Notes: generated by a model not told the origin, from the letters alone. A stretch of DNA of 7,124 bases from Pseudomonadota bacterium (GCA_023423935.1 JAFAEQ010000037.1:1-7124), one strand, 5' to 3'; counted from the stretch's first letter, positions 1 to 6,853 are shown. Numbers and translations: made by a program.

Positions 1-66
1 CTCTCTCTCTCTCAGTGTCGATTCGTCGCGTCCGAAACCCCGATACCCCGCACCGGCACCCGCGCA
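1..66. repeat. Direct repeat, copy A, starting at the window edge
   Basis: The first 60 bases match 2281-2340 at all but two positions (window 10 and 12, T here and G in the other copy); five of the next six bases also match, then similarity stops. This copy opens with a (CT)6 run and includes the segment CCCCGATACCCCG. It may extend left of the window, so its true size is unknown. In copy B the matching segment is the right arm of a larger inverted repeat, so this copy is probably the right part of the same kind of element, with its left arm outside the window. It lies about 100 bases upstream of the DUF4238-like gene. Confidence 0.9.
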
Positions 67-162
67 CCGCACAGTCATAGACGCGGAACAGGGGGCGTCC
101 GAAGTCGCTCGAAGCGGTATGATTGCGAAAGCCTCTTCACCGAATCTCACCTCTGCACTGTC

Positions 163-1956
163 ATGCCTGGTCCGTGGCAACACTACATACCTGGACTCCT
201 ACGCCGCTACTTCGGAATCAAGCCGAGATCAGGTAAGCCCACGGACATCTGGAGATTCTCGCAGGCTGCCTCCGAGATCGTCCGAATAAAAGGCACGGGA
301 GCGGAAGATCATTTCTACTCACCGCAGCAACATGATTCTGAAGACACGCTCGATTCGATCATCGAACGGCACGAAACGAGGCTTGATCGCGAGCTTAGGG
401 TCCTTCGCGAGCTAATGCCAAGTTCAACAGTGGAGGCTGAGCTGGCCAGCTTTGTGGTAACTCATTTAACAATTCGCACACGACATATCCGAGAAACTCT
501 CCACCATGGAATCGAAACGATCGCGAGCGTAGCGGGCAGCGTGTACGGGAAGGAAAGCACCATCAAACGGATGATGGGTCTCGACGGGAGCACGCCGACT
601 GAGGTCTTCGCCGAAGCATTGCGTTCCGTGTTGGCGGACGCCAGAGCAGTTAGTTTCGTTCCTAGGTCTGTCCCTGATAGCTTCCTGGAAAACATGCTCG
701 TTCAGTACGCCAGAGAGGAACATACAGAACATCTCTCCAGTATCTCCGCCGCACTTACTCAGGCACTTGCTGCGTTAATTCCGAGCCTCGCTGGTGTGGT
801 TCGTACTGCGCACAATGCCGCAATGGAGAAGCAGTTCTCGGGTGGCAGTCCGGCCTGGCAGTACCTAAGCTCGCTGTCCTGGCGCATCGAAGCGGCGGCG
901 GCTGATGGAGCGATCTTGCCCGACTGCGTATCCATATCCATCAATGCGGACGGGACCACCCGTCCGCTTATCTTGGCCGCTCATGAGGATATAAAGGTCG
1001 TAGTGTTGCCGTTATCGTCGAAACAATTGCTGATCGGAACTGTAGATGGCGTCGGCGGATTTGATACAGCGCATTACAACGAACTCGCTGCTTCCTGCAG
1101 TCGCGCGTACTTCGAAGCAGCCGAGAATAGGGAGGAATTCCGGGAGCTCACGAAGATCATCGGAACCAACTCCACTAAGGTCGTCGACCAACTCGCACTT
1201 GAGTCTCTGGCAGAGGATAGCGAAGCGTCAGTGGTAGTGTTGGTCCATAAGCCGGGAGGTCAAGCAATCTCTCCGAGGGAAGTCACCTATCCAATAGTCC
1301 TCGACGGCGTCCCTGATGGTTTTCCAAGTCAAGCTGTAGCCGCGCGCGTGAAGGATATCGTTGATGCGGTCGCGAAGAGGACACCACTCAATCGGCTAGA
1401 TGGGGTGACGTTCGCGAGTGACTACATGCGAGCCGTTTCTCTGGTAGATCGTGGGGATGAGCGGCTCCGGCCAGAACAGGCATCGCCAGAAGGAGCTGGC
1501 AAGGCGATTCTAGTTTTTCGAGAGGGAGTGTCGAAGGGGCGAGTTGTAGTGCCGCTCGCCACGGCCCACTCGCTACTGGAGAATCCAACTCAACCAATGA
1601 ACGGGGCAAGATACGCGCTTACATACCTTCTCGCCTTGGTATCAGCGATCGAAATAACTGATGATGCGGTCCCTGGGTTGCTAGGGCAGCCGATTGAAGA
1701 TTCATACGAAGGCTGGCGATACCGATACGTTCACGGAGCGCTGGATAGCTATCTCGCATCCCGTCTGAGTGCACAGGAAGGCGACTCCACGGAGCTTATG
1801 AAACACTATCGCGATTTGATGGAGGCGCAGATGCGTTCTGCGACGGATGCTGTTATTGCGGCAAAGGTTGCGTACCGCGAGTCGGGCGACGTCAGCGCTG
1901 TTTCGGAGACCGCGCTGTGGGCCGGCGGTTGTATTCTGGATGCGGCGGGCTCCTAG
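163..1956 (+). CDS. DUF4238-like domain protein, large form, function unknown
   Basis: Residues 1-115 resemble the DUF4238 family: QHYIP (6-10) followed by LLRRYF, a Trp at 30, AEDHFYS (47-53), an acidic helix around E68-E71, and FVVTHLTIRTRHIR (97-110) with the family-like H/R pattern. DUF4238 has no settled biochemical role that I can name; it occurs in accessory and defence-type gene neighbourhoods. The rest, to residue 597, is soluble mixed alpha/beta sequence with no signal peptide, membrane segment or catalytic motif that I recognise. It is longer than typical DUF4238 proteins, which I recall at roughly 250-400 residues, so a second unrecognised domain is likely. ATG 163 is the first in-frame start, although the frame is open upstream to the window edge and no clear Shine-Dalgarno precedes it. 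The end may be premature: a second coding-like frame overlaps the last 40 bases and continues to 2216. Direct repeats flank the gene. Family call moderate, gene call strong. Confidence 0.75.
   Translation: MPGPWQHYIPGLLRRYFGIKPRSGKPTDIWRFSQAASEIVRIKGTGAEDHFYSPQQHDSEDTLDSIIERHETRLDRELRVLRELMPSSTVEAELASFVVTHLTIRTRHIRETLHHGIETIASVAGSVYGKESTIKRMMGLDGSTPTEVFAEALRSVLADARAVSFVPRSVPDSFLENMLVQYAREEHTEHLSSISAALTQALAALIPSLAGVVRTAHNAAMEKQFSGGSPAWQYLSSLSWRIEAAAADGAILPDCVSISINADGTTRPLILAAHEDIKVVVLPLSSKQLLIGTVDGVGGFDTAHYNELAASCSRAYFEAAENREEFRELTKIIGTNSTKVVDQLALESLAEDSEASVVVLVHKPGGQAISPREVTYPIVLDGVPDGFPSQAVAARVKDIVDAVAKRTPLNRLDGVTFASDYMRAVSLVDRGDERLRPEQASPEGAGKAILVFREGVSKGRVVVPLATAHSLLENPTQPMNGARYALTYLLALVSAIEITDDAVPGLLGQPIEDSYEGWRYRYVHGALDSYLASRLSAQEGDSTELMKHYRDLMEAQMRSATDAVIAAKVAYRESGDVSAVSETALWAGGCILDAAGS
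1905..1908 (+). promoter_or_regulatory. Possible ribosome binding site for GTG 1917
   Basis: GGAG sits eight bases before the GTG at 1917, inside the upstream gene. It is a good Shine-Dalgarno match and spacing, and is the main argument that 1917-2216 is a separate, translationally coupled gene rather than a frame-shifted tail. A GGAG by chance in this base composition is common, so the support is modest. Confidence 0.35.
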
Positions 1957-2216
1957 GGACCGCGCATGCTTTCAAATTGCCGCCCATCGAGCCGGGGGGC
2001 TCTCTCAGCGAACACGTCGCTACTGCCGGATTGCAGCAATGGCTGCGCACGTTCTCAGAGGATCTGCAGTCCCTGTATGAAAGATCAGGAGAGCGATCGA
2101 CGATTTCGGACCGATTCCGCTTTAATCGGCATGCAGACAGACTGCTTTGGTCATTCGGAATGGCAACCTGGCCATTGCCGAACGGTGGTTGGTGGGTGCA
2201 CGTGTCCGGTACATAG
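1917..2216 (+). CDS. Small hypothetical protein, or out-of-frame C-terminus of the DUF4238-like gene
   Basis: This 99-codon frame (GTG start) overlaps the preceding gene by 40 bases in a different frame. Its codons look like real coding sequence, mostly ending in G or C, and the product is a plausible soluble, mainly helical protein with a Trp-rich end (residues about 78-94, containing WSFGMATWP and GGWW). There are two readings. In the first it is a separate coupled gene with GGAG upstream. In the second it is the true end of the upstream protein: adding one G to the GGG run near 1947-1950 would read through the TAG and give a smooth AAGLLGTAHAF junction and a protein of about 680 residues. 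I lean to the second, because the next two genes show breaks of exactly the same sense. No family recognised, no membrane segment, no signal peptide. Confidence 0.5.
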   Translation: MGRRLYSGCGGLLGTAHAFKLPPIEPGGSLSEHVATAGLQQWLRTFSEDLQSLYERSGERSTISDRFRFNRHADRLLWSFGMATWPLPNGGWWVHVSGT

Positions 2217-2230
2217 TGTGTGAATGCATC

Positions 2231-2340
2231 GGTACCGGTTCCGGGGTATCGGGGTTATCAAGAAGGGAAGTAGCAGTCGACTCTCTCTCGCGCAGTGTCG
2301 ATTCGTCGCGTCCGAAACCCCGATACCCCGCACCGGCACC
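2231..2340. repeat. Large imperfect inverted repeat (REP/BIME-like or MITE-like)
   Basis: The left arm (2231-2256) and right arm (2316-2340) are reverse complements over about 25 bases. The 15 inner bases, AACCCCGATACCCCG on the right arm, pair perfectly; the outer part pairs with one indel and two mismatches. About 59 bases separate the arms. The element starts 14 bases after the stop at 2216, the usual place for a 3'-flanking repetitive palindrome, and as RNA it could fold into a long hairpin. It lacks the T run of an intrinsic terminator. The right arm plus part of the loop recurs at 1-60, so the element is interspersed rather than unique. No transposase or attC-type consensus is seen in it. 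Confidence 0.8.
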
Positions 2341-2346
2341 AGCGCA
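2281..2346. repeat. Direct repeat, copy B
   Basis: Same orientation as 1-66, with 58 of the first 60 bases identical; the CT run is shorter here, with two G substitutions at 2290 and 2292. Similarity ends at about 2346. The two copies are exactly 2280 bases apart and bracket the DUF4238-like gene and its overlapping frame. Recombination between them would delete or circularise that block. Confidence 0.9.
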
Positions 2347-2638
2347 GATTCGAAGATTCCTAAGAACCCTCTCTCAAAGAGCCCTCTCTGGCTCGAGAAC
2401 CATTGCGTATTATCAAGGCACGCATAGTGACGCTTCGCCCGCACAGACCACTGCGGCAGAATGGATCGAGTGGATCCGGCGAAAGAAAAGTGATGCGGAA
2501 AGCCAATAGAGGATTCCAGGATGCTCGCTCTCGGCCGAAGGCGGACATGAGCGCAATGGCGGCCATCGACCGAAAGAGGGCGTCGAGGAGCGGGCTGGTT
2601 GCCACCTAGACGGGTATTCGGCATTCGCTCAAGCTTGA
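2347..2638. other. About 290 bases with no convincing gene
   Basis: Several open frames cross this stretch, but their translations are low-complexity, rich in Arg and Ser, and differ in frame from both flanking genes. A + frame ending at 2509 has a more protein-like tail (AAEWIEWIRRKKSDAESQ) but reads back through the inverted repeat and has no good start. I see no tRNA, terminator with a T run, or clear promoter pair. It should contain the promoter of the SEC-C gene, which I cannot place. A remnant of a short lost gene is possible. Confidence 0.5.
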
Positions 2639-2639
2639 G
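2628..2639. promoter_or_regulatory. 12-base perfect palindrome at the start of the SEC-C gene
   Basis: CTCAAGCTTGAG is a perfect palindrome that ends on the first base of GTG 2639, two bases before ATG 2642. Its place across the expected ribosome binding region would suit an operator, but no regulator gene is present and a palindrome this short can arise by chance. Confidence 0.2.
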
Positions 2640-2851
2640 TGATGATTGACGGAAACGGAAAACACACAAGAGCTGAGCCGGCGATTTTTAGCGCACTGGA
2701 AGCGCTTTGCTCGTCGCCCGGCTACATTCACGCCGTCGCGTTCTTCTGTCATCGCGATAACATGATCCGCTACTCGGGCGAGATGAAGCCCGAGGACATG
2801 CGGCACCTGTTTTCGCGTGATCGGCTCATCCGCACGGAAACTCGACGCTGA
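2639..2851 (+). pseudogene. N-terminal fragment of the SEC-C/NERD-like gene, out of frame
   Basis: An in-frame TGA (2636-2638) immediately precedes GTG 2639, and ATG 2642 is the likelier start. About 67 residues read as a coherent domain start (FSALEALCSSPGYIHAVAFF, then RDNMIRYSGEMKPEDMRHLF and RLIRTE). After the GAA codon at 2837-2839 the frame runs into ThrArgArg and TGA. One extra base near 2840-2841, in the AAAC stretch, would join RTE to STLIGL (codons from 2842) and lead straight into the main frame, giving one protein of about 728 residues. I therefore read this as the 5' piece of the next gene, broken by a one-base loss or a sequencing error, not as an independent small gene. No consensus slippery heptamer is present at the junction. 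Confidence 0.75.
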
Positions 2852-2859
2852 TCGGGCTT

Positions 2860-4824
2860 ATGCTCAAACACGACATCAGCTATGAGATTCCCGCGCCAGA
2901 TGTCATGCAAACTTATATCCAAGAAACGGAGGAGCTACTCGAAGAACTCCACTTGTCGATGTCCTCCGCGCTCTTTATGGGATTCGACGCGAAGAAGATG
3001 AAAGAGGACGAACCCGACGTCTTCGCAGAAGGTTCGGCTTTGCGCGAGCCGATCTTCTATGGAGGCGAGTCCGCATACAGCTTCCAGTATCGGGACTTCG
3101 CGGTTCGTAAGTACGGGAAAGACGATGAATGGCTCAAGGCCAATAAGGGCTTTTCGATCGCGACGGCGCGCGACATCGTACAGGCCATCGCCCGGCTTGG
3201 CGACGAAAAGGGCGTGACGACGATCGAGGCGATGAGATCGCTGCCTCCGGATCAGTGGACGATCCTTCCTGCGAACGAGTTTTCTGTTCAGGAAGTCGCT
3301 CATCGCGCAGAGCTTGACGAGGCGGTAGTGGAGAACGTGCTGTCTGCTTTCGCCGTGCGGGAAGGAGAAAGGAACGCTGGTTTTACGGCGCTGAACGAAT
3401 TCAACGTTGCGAACGCCTCGCCGCTCCTGCGCCACGGGGATAACTTCATTCGCTTTCAGATCTACAGCCTCGTCGAAGCGCTATACGACGCACCGTTCTA
3501 CTGGATGGGCGCCGATAAGGCGTACGTCAACACGGCGATGCGTAATAGGGGCCTGTTCACGGAGGAGTTCTCGGCCGAGCGGCTCGCCCTAATCTTCGGC
3601 AAGGAGAACGTCTACTCGAATGTCGACATCATCGAGTCGAAAGCGACGAAAGTCGGCGAGATCGACGTGCTTGTCATCTTCGGCAACCGTGCCGTGGTGT
3701 TGCAAGCCAAGTCAAAGCGGCTCACGCTCGAAGCGAGGAAGGGAAACGACGGCCAGATCAAGAACGATTTCAAGAAGAGTGTGCAGGACGCATACGATCA
3801 AGGACTGAGCTGCGCCAAATTTCTCCTCGATCGCAAGCATGCGTTTGTTGACGGTCAAGCCGGGAACGTAGCCGTGCCCGCGCTCAAGGAGGTGTACATC
3901 CTGTGCGCGGTATCCGATCACTATCCGGCACTTAGCTTTCAGGCGCGGCAATTCCTGAAAGTCGAAACGACTGCCGCTATTCCGCCGCCCTTTGTGCTCG
4001 ACGTGTTCACGCTCGACGCGATGGCTGAAATGCTTGACACGCCGCTCCTCCTCCTAAGCTACATCGAGCGACGGGTGAAGTACTCCGAAAGGCTAATGGC
4101 GTCTCACGAGCTGACGATCCTGTCCTATCACGTCAAGCAGAACCTCTGGCTCAGCGACGAATACAACGTCGTCATGCTTGAAGACGACATCTCCACAGAT
4201 CTCGACTTGGCGATGATGGTGAGGCGGGAAGGCATTCCGGGGCAGAGGACGCCTGACGGCATATTGACCCGGCTGCGGACCACGACGGTGGGCCGGTTCG
4301 TACAGCAGATCGAATCAAGGCCCGATCCCAGGACTATCGATTTGGGTTTCATGCTGCTCACGATCAGCGAGGACAGCGTCGCTGACATGAGCCGAGGCAT
4401 CAACAAACTCGCGGCGATGGCTAAGGTGGACGGCAAGAATCACGACATGTCCGCCGCTTTCGATGGGGTTGCCACGGGACTTACGGTGCACTGTAACGAC
4501 GATCCGCTCAGTCAGGCGGTACCGCGACTTGAGGCTCATTGCCACCTGCGGAAGTACAGCCGGAAGGCCCGCACGTGGTTCGGGATTTGCGTGCGGCCGA
4601 GCGACATGTCGATGAGAGTCGGCATCAACCTTGATTTTCCGTGGACGCAGAATGACGAGATGGAAAGAGCGGTCCAAGCTATGCCGAAATCTCACGGACT
4701 TGCCGAGTTGATCGGGGGCACGACAGGCAAAGACAGACGCAAACGCAAACCCGGTCGGAACGAGCCATGCCTCTGCGGAAGTGGTAAGAAGTACAAGAAG
4801 TGTTGCGGTCAATCCGTTACTTGA
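2860..4824 (+). CDS. SEC-C motif protein with PD-(D/E)XK (NERD-like) nuclease core
   Basis: This 654-residue frame is the bulk of the gene; ATG 2860 is only the first Met after the frame break, and coding sequence extends upstream to about 2642 in another frame. Residues 240-310 resemble a NERD/restriction-type nuclease core: an acidic helix and GKENVYSNV, then GEIDVLVIFGN and VVLQAKSKR, giving the D269 ... Q282-x-K284 signature with Gln in place of the usual Glu. Known NERD-type domains are predicted nucleases. The C-terminus (residues 633-650) is a textbook SEC-C zinc-binding motif, PGRNEPCLCGSGKKYKKCC, with Cys637, 639, 648 and 649; this motif also occurs in SecA and many unrelated proteins and usually mediates binding. 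No membrane segment is seen, so it should be cytoplasmic. The gene lies 60 bases before the nuclease-STAND gene with no terminator between, suggesting one operon. A defence role is inferred from that context, not shown. Domain calls are firm for SEC-C, moderate for the nuclease. Confidence 0.88.
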   Translation: MLKHDISYEIPAPDVMQTYIQETEELLEELHLSMSSALFMGFDAKKMKEDEPDVFAEGSALREPIFYGGESAYSFQYRDFAVRKYGKDDEWLKANKGFSIATARDIVQAIARLGDEKGVTTIEAMRSLPPDQWTILPANEFSVQEVAHRAELDEAVVENVLSAFAVREGERNAGFTALNEFNVANASPLLRHGDNFIRFQIYSLVEALYDAPFYWMGADKAYVNTAMRNRGLFTEEFSAERLALIFGKENVYSNVDIIESKATKVGEIDVLVIFGNRAVVLQAKSKRLTLEARKGNDGQIKNDFKKSVQDAYDQGLSCAKFLLDRKHAFVDGQAGNVAVPALKEVYILCAVSDHYPALSFQARQFLKVETTAAIPPPFVLDVFTLDAMAEMLDTPLLLLSYIERRVKYSERLMASHELTILSYHVKQNLWLSDEYNVVMLEDDISTDLDLAMMVRREGIPGQRTPDGILTRLRTTTVGRFVQQIESRPDPRTIDLGFMLLTISEDSVADMSRGINKLAAMAKVDGKNHDMSAAFDGVATGLTVHCNDDPLSQAVPRLEAHCHLRKYSRKARTWFGICVRPSDMSMRVGINLDFPWTQNDEMERAVQAMPKSHGLAELIGGTTGKDRRKRKPGRNEPCLCGSGKKYKKCCGQSVT

Positions 4825-4884
4825 GTCCGCTATCAATCCGCAAGAAGAGCCAAGTCGTTAGGACGCTAATAGACCCGAGTTGTC

Positions 4885-6339
4885 GTGGAGAAGACAGTCG
4901 AAGCAATGTGGCGGGCATCTCGTGCGGGCGCACGCGCTGGATCGGGATTCCGCTTCCAGGATGCTGTTGTAGCCGCAGCCGGAGTGGATTGCTGGGCGGG
5001 TGCAATGGACGGCAGCGCAATCGTGCCCGAAGGTCTCGATGACTTCGTGATTGAGTCTGCGACGCGAGCGACGCTCGTCCAAGTGAAATCTAAGATCGCC
5101 GACGATGCCGAATTCTCAGCTGCGGAACTGAATGCGATCTTCTCTGCTATACCGGCGCCTTCAGCACAGGCGCTTGCGGTCGAAACGACGCAGGCTGTTG
5201 TTATCGATCGGCCGTTTGCCGACATATCCAATGTGAGCTGGGCACGTCGCCTGTCAGAGTTCGACGCATGGGGCACACATCTCCAGCCGGCAGCCTCGCT
5301 GAGGGACGGCAAGTTGATAACGTGGAGGGACCCCGTTGGTCACGCTGCTGATGCCGTGGCGCGCAAGAGAAGAGTGGCGCGCGGGGCAGCACTCGCATGC
5401 GTGCACCGATTGATGAGGATTGTCGGCGACCTTGCGGACGCCAATGCGCAGTCCGGCCGAACGTACGCGGAACGAGCGAAGATAACGGTTGGTGAGATCG
5501 ACCGTGAGATCGATTCCGTTCTCAATCTCATGGACCTACAGGCCGTCGAGACAGCAACGAAAGAAGGGCTCGCGGAGTTTGTTTCATTCATAGATGCGCT
5601 GCCGGAAGAGAACTACTACGAGGGTGTTGCGACGGTCGCGGGACATGTTGCCGCAGGGCTTGTGTTGGCTCGAGACGAGCTGGTCGACGAGGTGCTGTCT
5701 GCCCTCTTTCCCGCGCGACGGCTTCTGATTGTGGGGCCATCGGGTGCGGGCAAGAGTGCACTCGCATATCTCGCAGGGCTACGGACACGGCACGCGTGCC
5801 GGTGGATCCAGATTCGACGGTGTTCCATCACTGATCGGGAAGCGCTGTTACGATTCATTAATGCACAGGAGCCGGATGACTCCTCGCCCATCGTGCTGTA
5901 TGTCGATGACGCTGGGAAGGGTGCGGGAGGCGAGTGGGATTTCGTCTGTGATCTCACACTCTCGCGGCGGGGCCTGTTCGCGCTTGGATGTGTTCGGGAA
6001 GAGGACGTTGCGGTGCTGCCGCGTTTGCCTGATTGCCGTCAGATGCGTCTGGAACTGGACGAGAGCTTTGCCCGTCGGATGTGGGAGCGATTCAGGGCGG
6101 CAGGTAAGACGTCATGGCCGTTCTGGAAGGAACCCTTCGAACAATCACGGGGATTACTGCTCGAGTATGCGCACATTCTGAGTCGCGGCCGGCGCCTGCG
6201 CGATGTTGTGGAGGAGCAGGTGAGGCAGCGAATCCTCGAAGGACGCGAAGCGGAGTTCGAAATTCTTCGGCTCACAAGCGCCGCAGGATCGCTCGGCGCA
6301 AGCGTCAGCTCTGCACTCTTGGCTGAGCGAGTGGCCTAA
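4885..6339 (+). CDS. DUF4297/Cap4-like nuclease fused to STAND NTPase (Avs-like), 3' broken
   Basis: Residues 15-70 match the start of the DUF4297/Cap4 type of double-strand DNA endonuclease: GxRxGxGFxxQ (15-25), E49, D52-D53 and LVQVKSK (Q66-x-K68), a PD-(D/E)XK site with Gln replacing Glu. Residues 284-291 are a Walker A, GPSGAGKS; 335-344 a Walker B, PIVLYVDDAG; ALGCVREED at about 367 looks like a sensor 1 segment. Nuclease plus STAND NTPase is the plan of Avs-type defence proteins, in which a long C-terminal repeat sensor binds a phage protein and switches on the effector. Here the frame stops at residue 484, at the likely winged-helix region, far short of the 1,000 or more residues usual for such proteins; coding sequence resumes in another frame until an IS cuts it. 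GTG 4885 starts a VEKTVEAM leader; ATG 4906 is the alternative, with GGAG 15 bases upstream. The ATPase and nuclease motifs are intact, the sensor is absent. Confidence 0.85.
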   Translation: MEKTVEAMWRASRAGARAGSGFRFQDAVVAAAGVDCWAGAMDGSAIVPEGLDDFVIESATRATLVQVKSKIADDAEFSAAELNAIFSAIPAPSAQALAVETTQAVVIDRPFADISNVSWARRLSEFDAWGTHLQPAASLRDGKLITWRDPVGHAADAVARKRRVARGAALACVHRLMRIVGDLADANAQSGRTYAERAKITVGEIDREIDSVLNLMDLQAVETATKEGLAEFVSFIDALPEENYYEGVATVAGHVAAGLVLARDELVDEVLSALFPARRLLIVGPSGAGKSALAYLAGLRTRHACRWIQIRRCSITDREALLRFINAQEPDDSSPIVLYVDDAGKGAGGEWDFVCDLTLSRRGLFALGCVREEDVAVLPRLPDCRQMRLELDESFARRMWERFRAAGKTSWPFWKEPFEQSRGLLLEYAHILSRGRRLRDVVEEQVRQRILEGREAEFEILRLTSAAGSLGASVSSALLAERVA

Positions 6340-6788
6340 GTGGAGCCGCGTTCGGCGGCGCGCTACAGCGACTGCTCAATGAGCATCTACTGCGCCGTAC
6401 AGGTCATGATGAGCTTGCGGCGCTACATCAGCTACGCGCGAAGTGTGTGCTTGAAGCCTGCCTGCAGGTGTCGCCAGGAACGATAAACCAGGCGCGCGCG
6501 GCTGCGTTGAGCGTCGTCAATGCGGAGGGTGTGCGCCACGTACTTGCTGGAGCGATTCGAGCGCGAGAGATTGAGATCTCTGATGCCATAGCAGCCATAG
6601 GTCAAAGAATTGCCCTGCAATCTGATCCGGCAGTCTTAACGGGAGCGCTCGAAGGATTGAAGATCGCGACGCTCGATTCGGATGCAGAGCTGTTCGCAGA
6701 AGTCGCACGCCAATATCACATCGATCCGGGCAACTACTTTCTGATCATGATCGCGCTAAATACGGCGCTCGGTGTAAGCGCTCAATAA
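6340..6788 (+). pseudogene. Continuation of the STAND protein, out of frame and cut by the IS
   Basis: From about 6339 the reading is open in the next frame to TAA 6786-6788. The product (GAAFGGALQRLLNEHLLR, then LHQLRAKCVLEACLQV and a long helical stretch) reads as a winged helix with the LHxLR element often seen after STAND NTPase domains, then alpha-helical repeats. Adding one G at the GG before 6335 would join ERVG to LSGAAFGG smoothly. The first start codon in this frame is GTG 6447, so an automatic caller might give a 113-residue gene there, but the frame is coding-like well before it. The last five codons, GTA AGC GCT CAA TAA, come from the IS66 end at 6774, so the host gene ends after the Gly codon at 6771-6773. 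The rest of the sensor region lies beyond the IS, outside the window, if it survives. Confidence 0.78.
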
Positions 6789-6796
6789 ACCCCATT
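6774..6796 (+). repeat. Probable left terminal inverted repeat of the IS66 element
   Basis: The tract begins GTAAGCGCTCAATAAACCCC. The GTAAGCG start fits the family; the length (20-30 bases in IS66 elements) is assumed because the partner repeat is outside the window. Confidence 0.65.
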
Positions 6797-6842
6797 CTTC
6801 CGCCCTGCTAGTGGGCTGTGCAAGCTCGCCATCATTCTTGGT

Positions 6843-6847
6843 GGGAG
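6843..6847 (+). promoter_or_regulatory. Ribosome binding site of tnpA
   Basis: GGGAG lies six bases before ATG 6854 and selects that start over the overlapping ATG at 6850, which opens a frame with no IS66 similarity (MHEEDDDDKAA). Confidence 0.7.
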
Positions 6848-6853
6848 CGATGC

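Noticed and set aside
1..13. CT run as a phase-variation microsatellite
   Set aside because: Six CT units lie outside any coding frame, about 150 bases from the next start, and the other copy is shorter with substitutions. Variation is possible, but no switching role is visible.
118..123. TATGAT as a -10 box for the DUF4238-like gene
   Set aside because: It is five of six to consensus, but there is no acceptable -35 at 16-18 bases upstream. A single hexamer is too weak to call.
2231..2340. Integron attC site, retron msr-msd or intrinsic terminator
   Set aside because: There are no RYYYAAC/GTTRRRY core sites, no reverse transcriptase gene nearby, and no T run after the hairpin.
2147..2509. 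A + strand frame of 120 codons running through the inverted repeat
   Set aside because: It starts at a TTG with no ribosome binding site, overlaps the 1917-2216 frame and translates the palindrome. Only its last 30 residues look protein-like.
2151..2669. A 172-codon minus-strand frame over the intergenic region
   Set aside because: The composition is Arg/Ser/Cys-rich with no recognisable domain, it covers the repeat and parts of two genes, and there is no ribosome binding site. It looks like an antisense shadow of GC-rich DNA.
2835..2845. Programmed -1 frameshift in the SEC-C gene
   Set aside because: The site (CGGAAAC) is not a standard slippery heptamer, no strong downstream stem is evident, and similar breaks in two other genes point to mutation or error instead.
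4315..4836. A 173-codon minus-strand frame opposite the end of the SEC-C gene
   Set aside because: The sense strand carries a firm SEC-C motif here; the antisense product has no family features.
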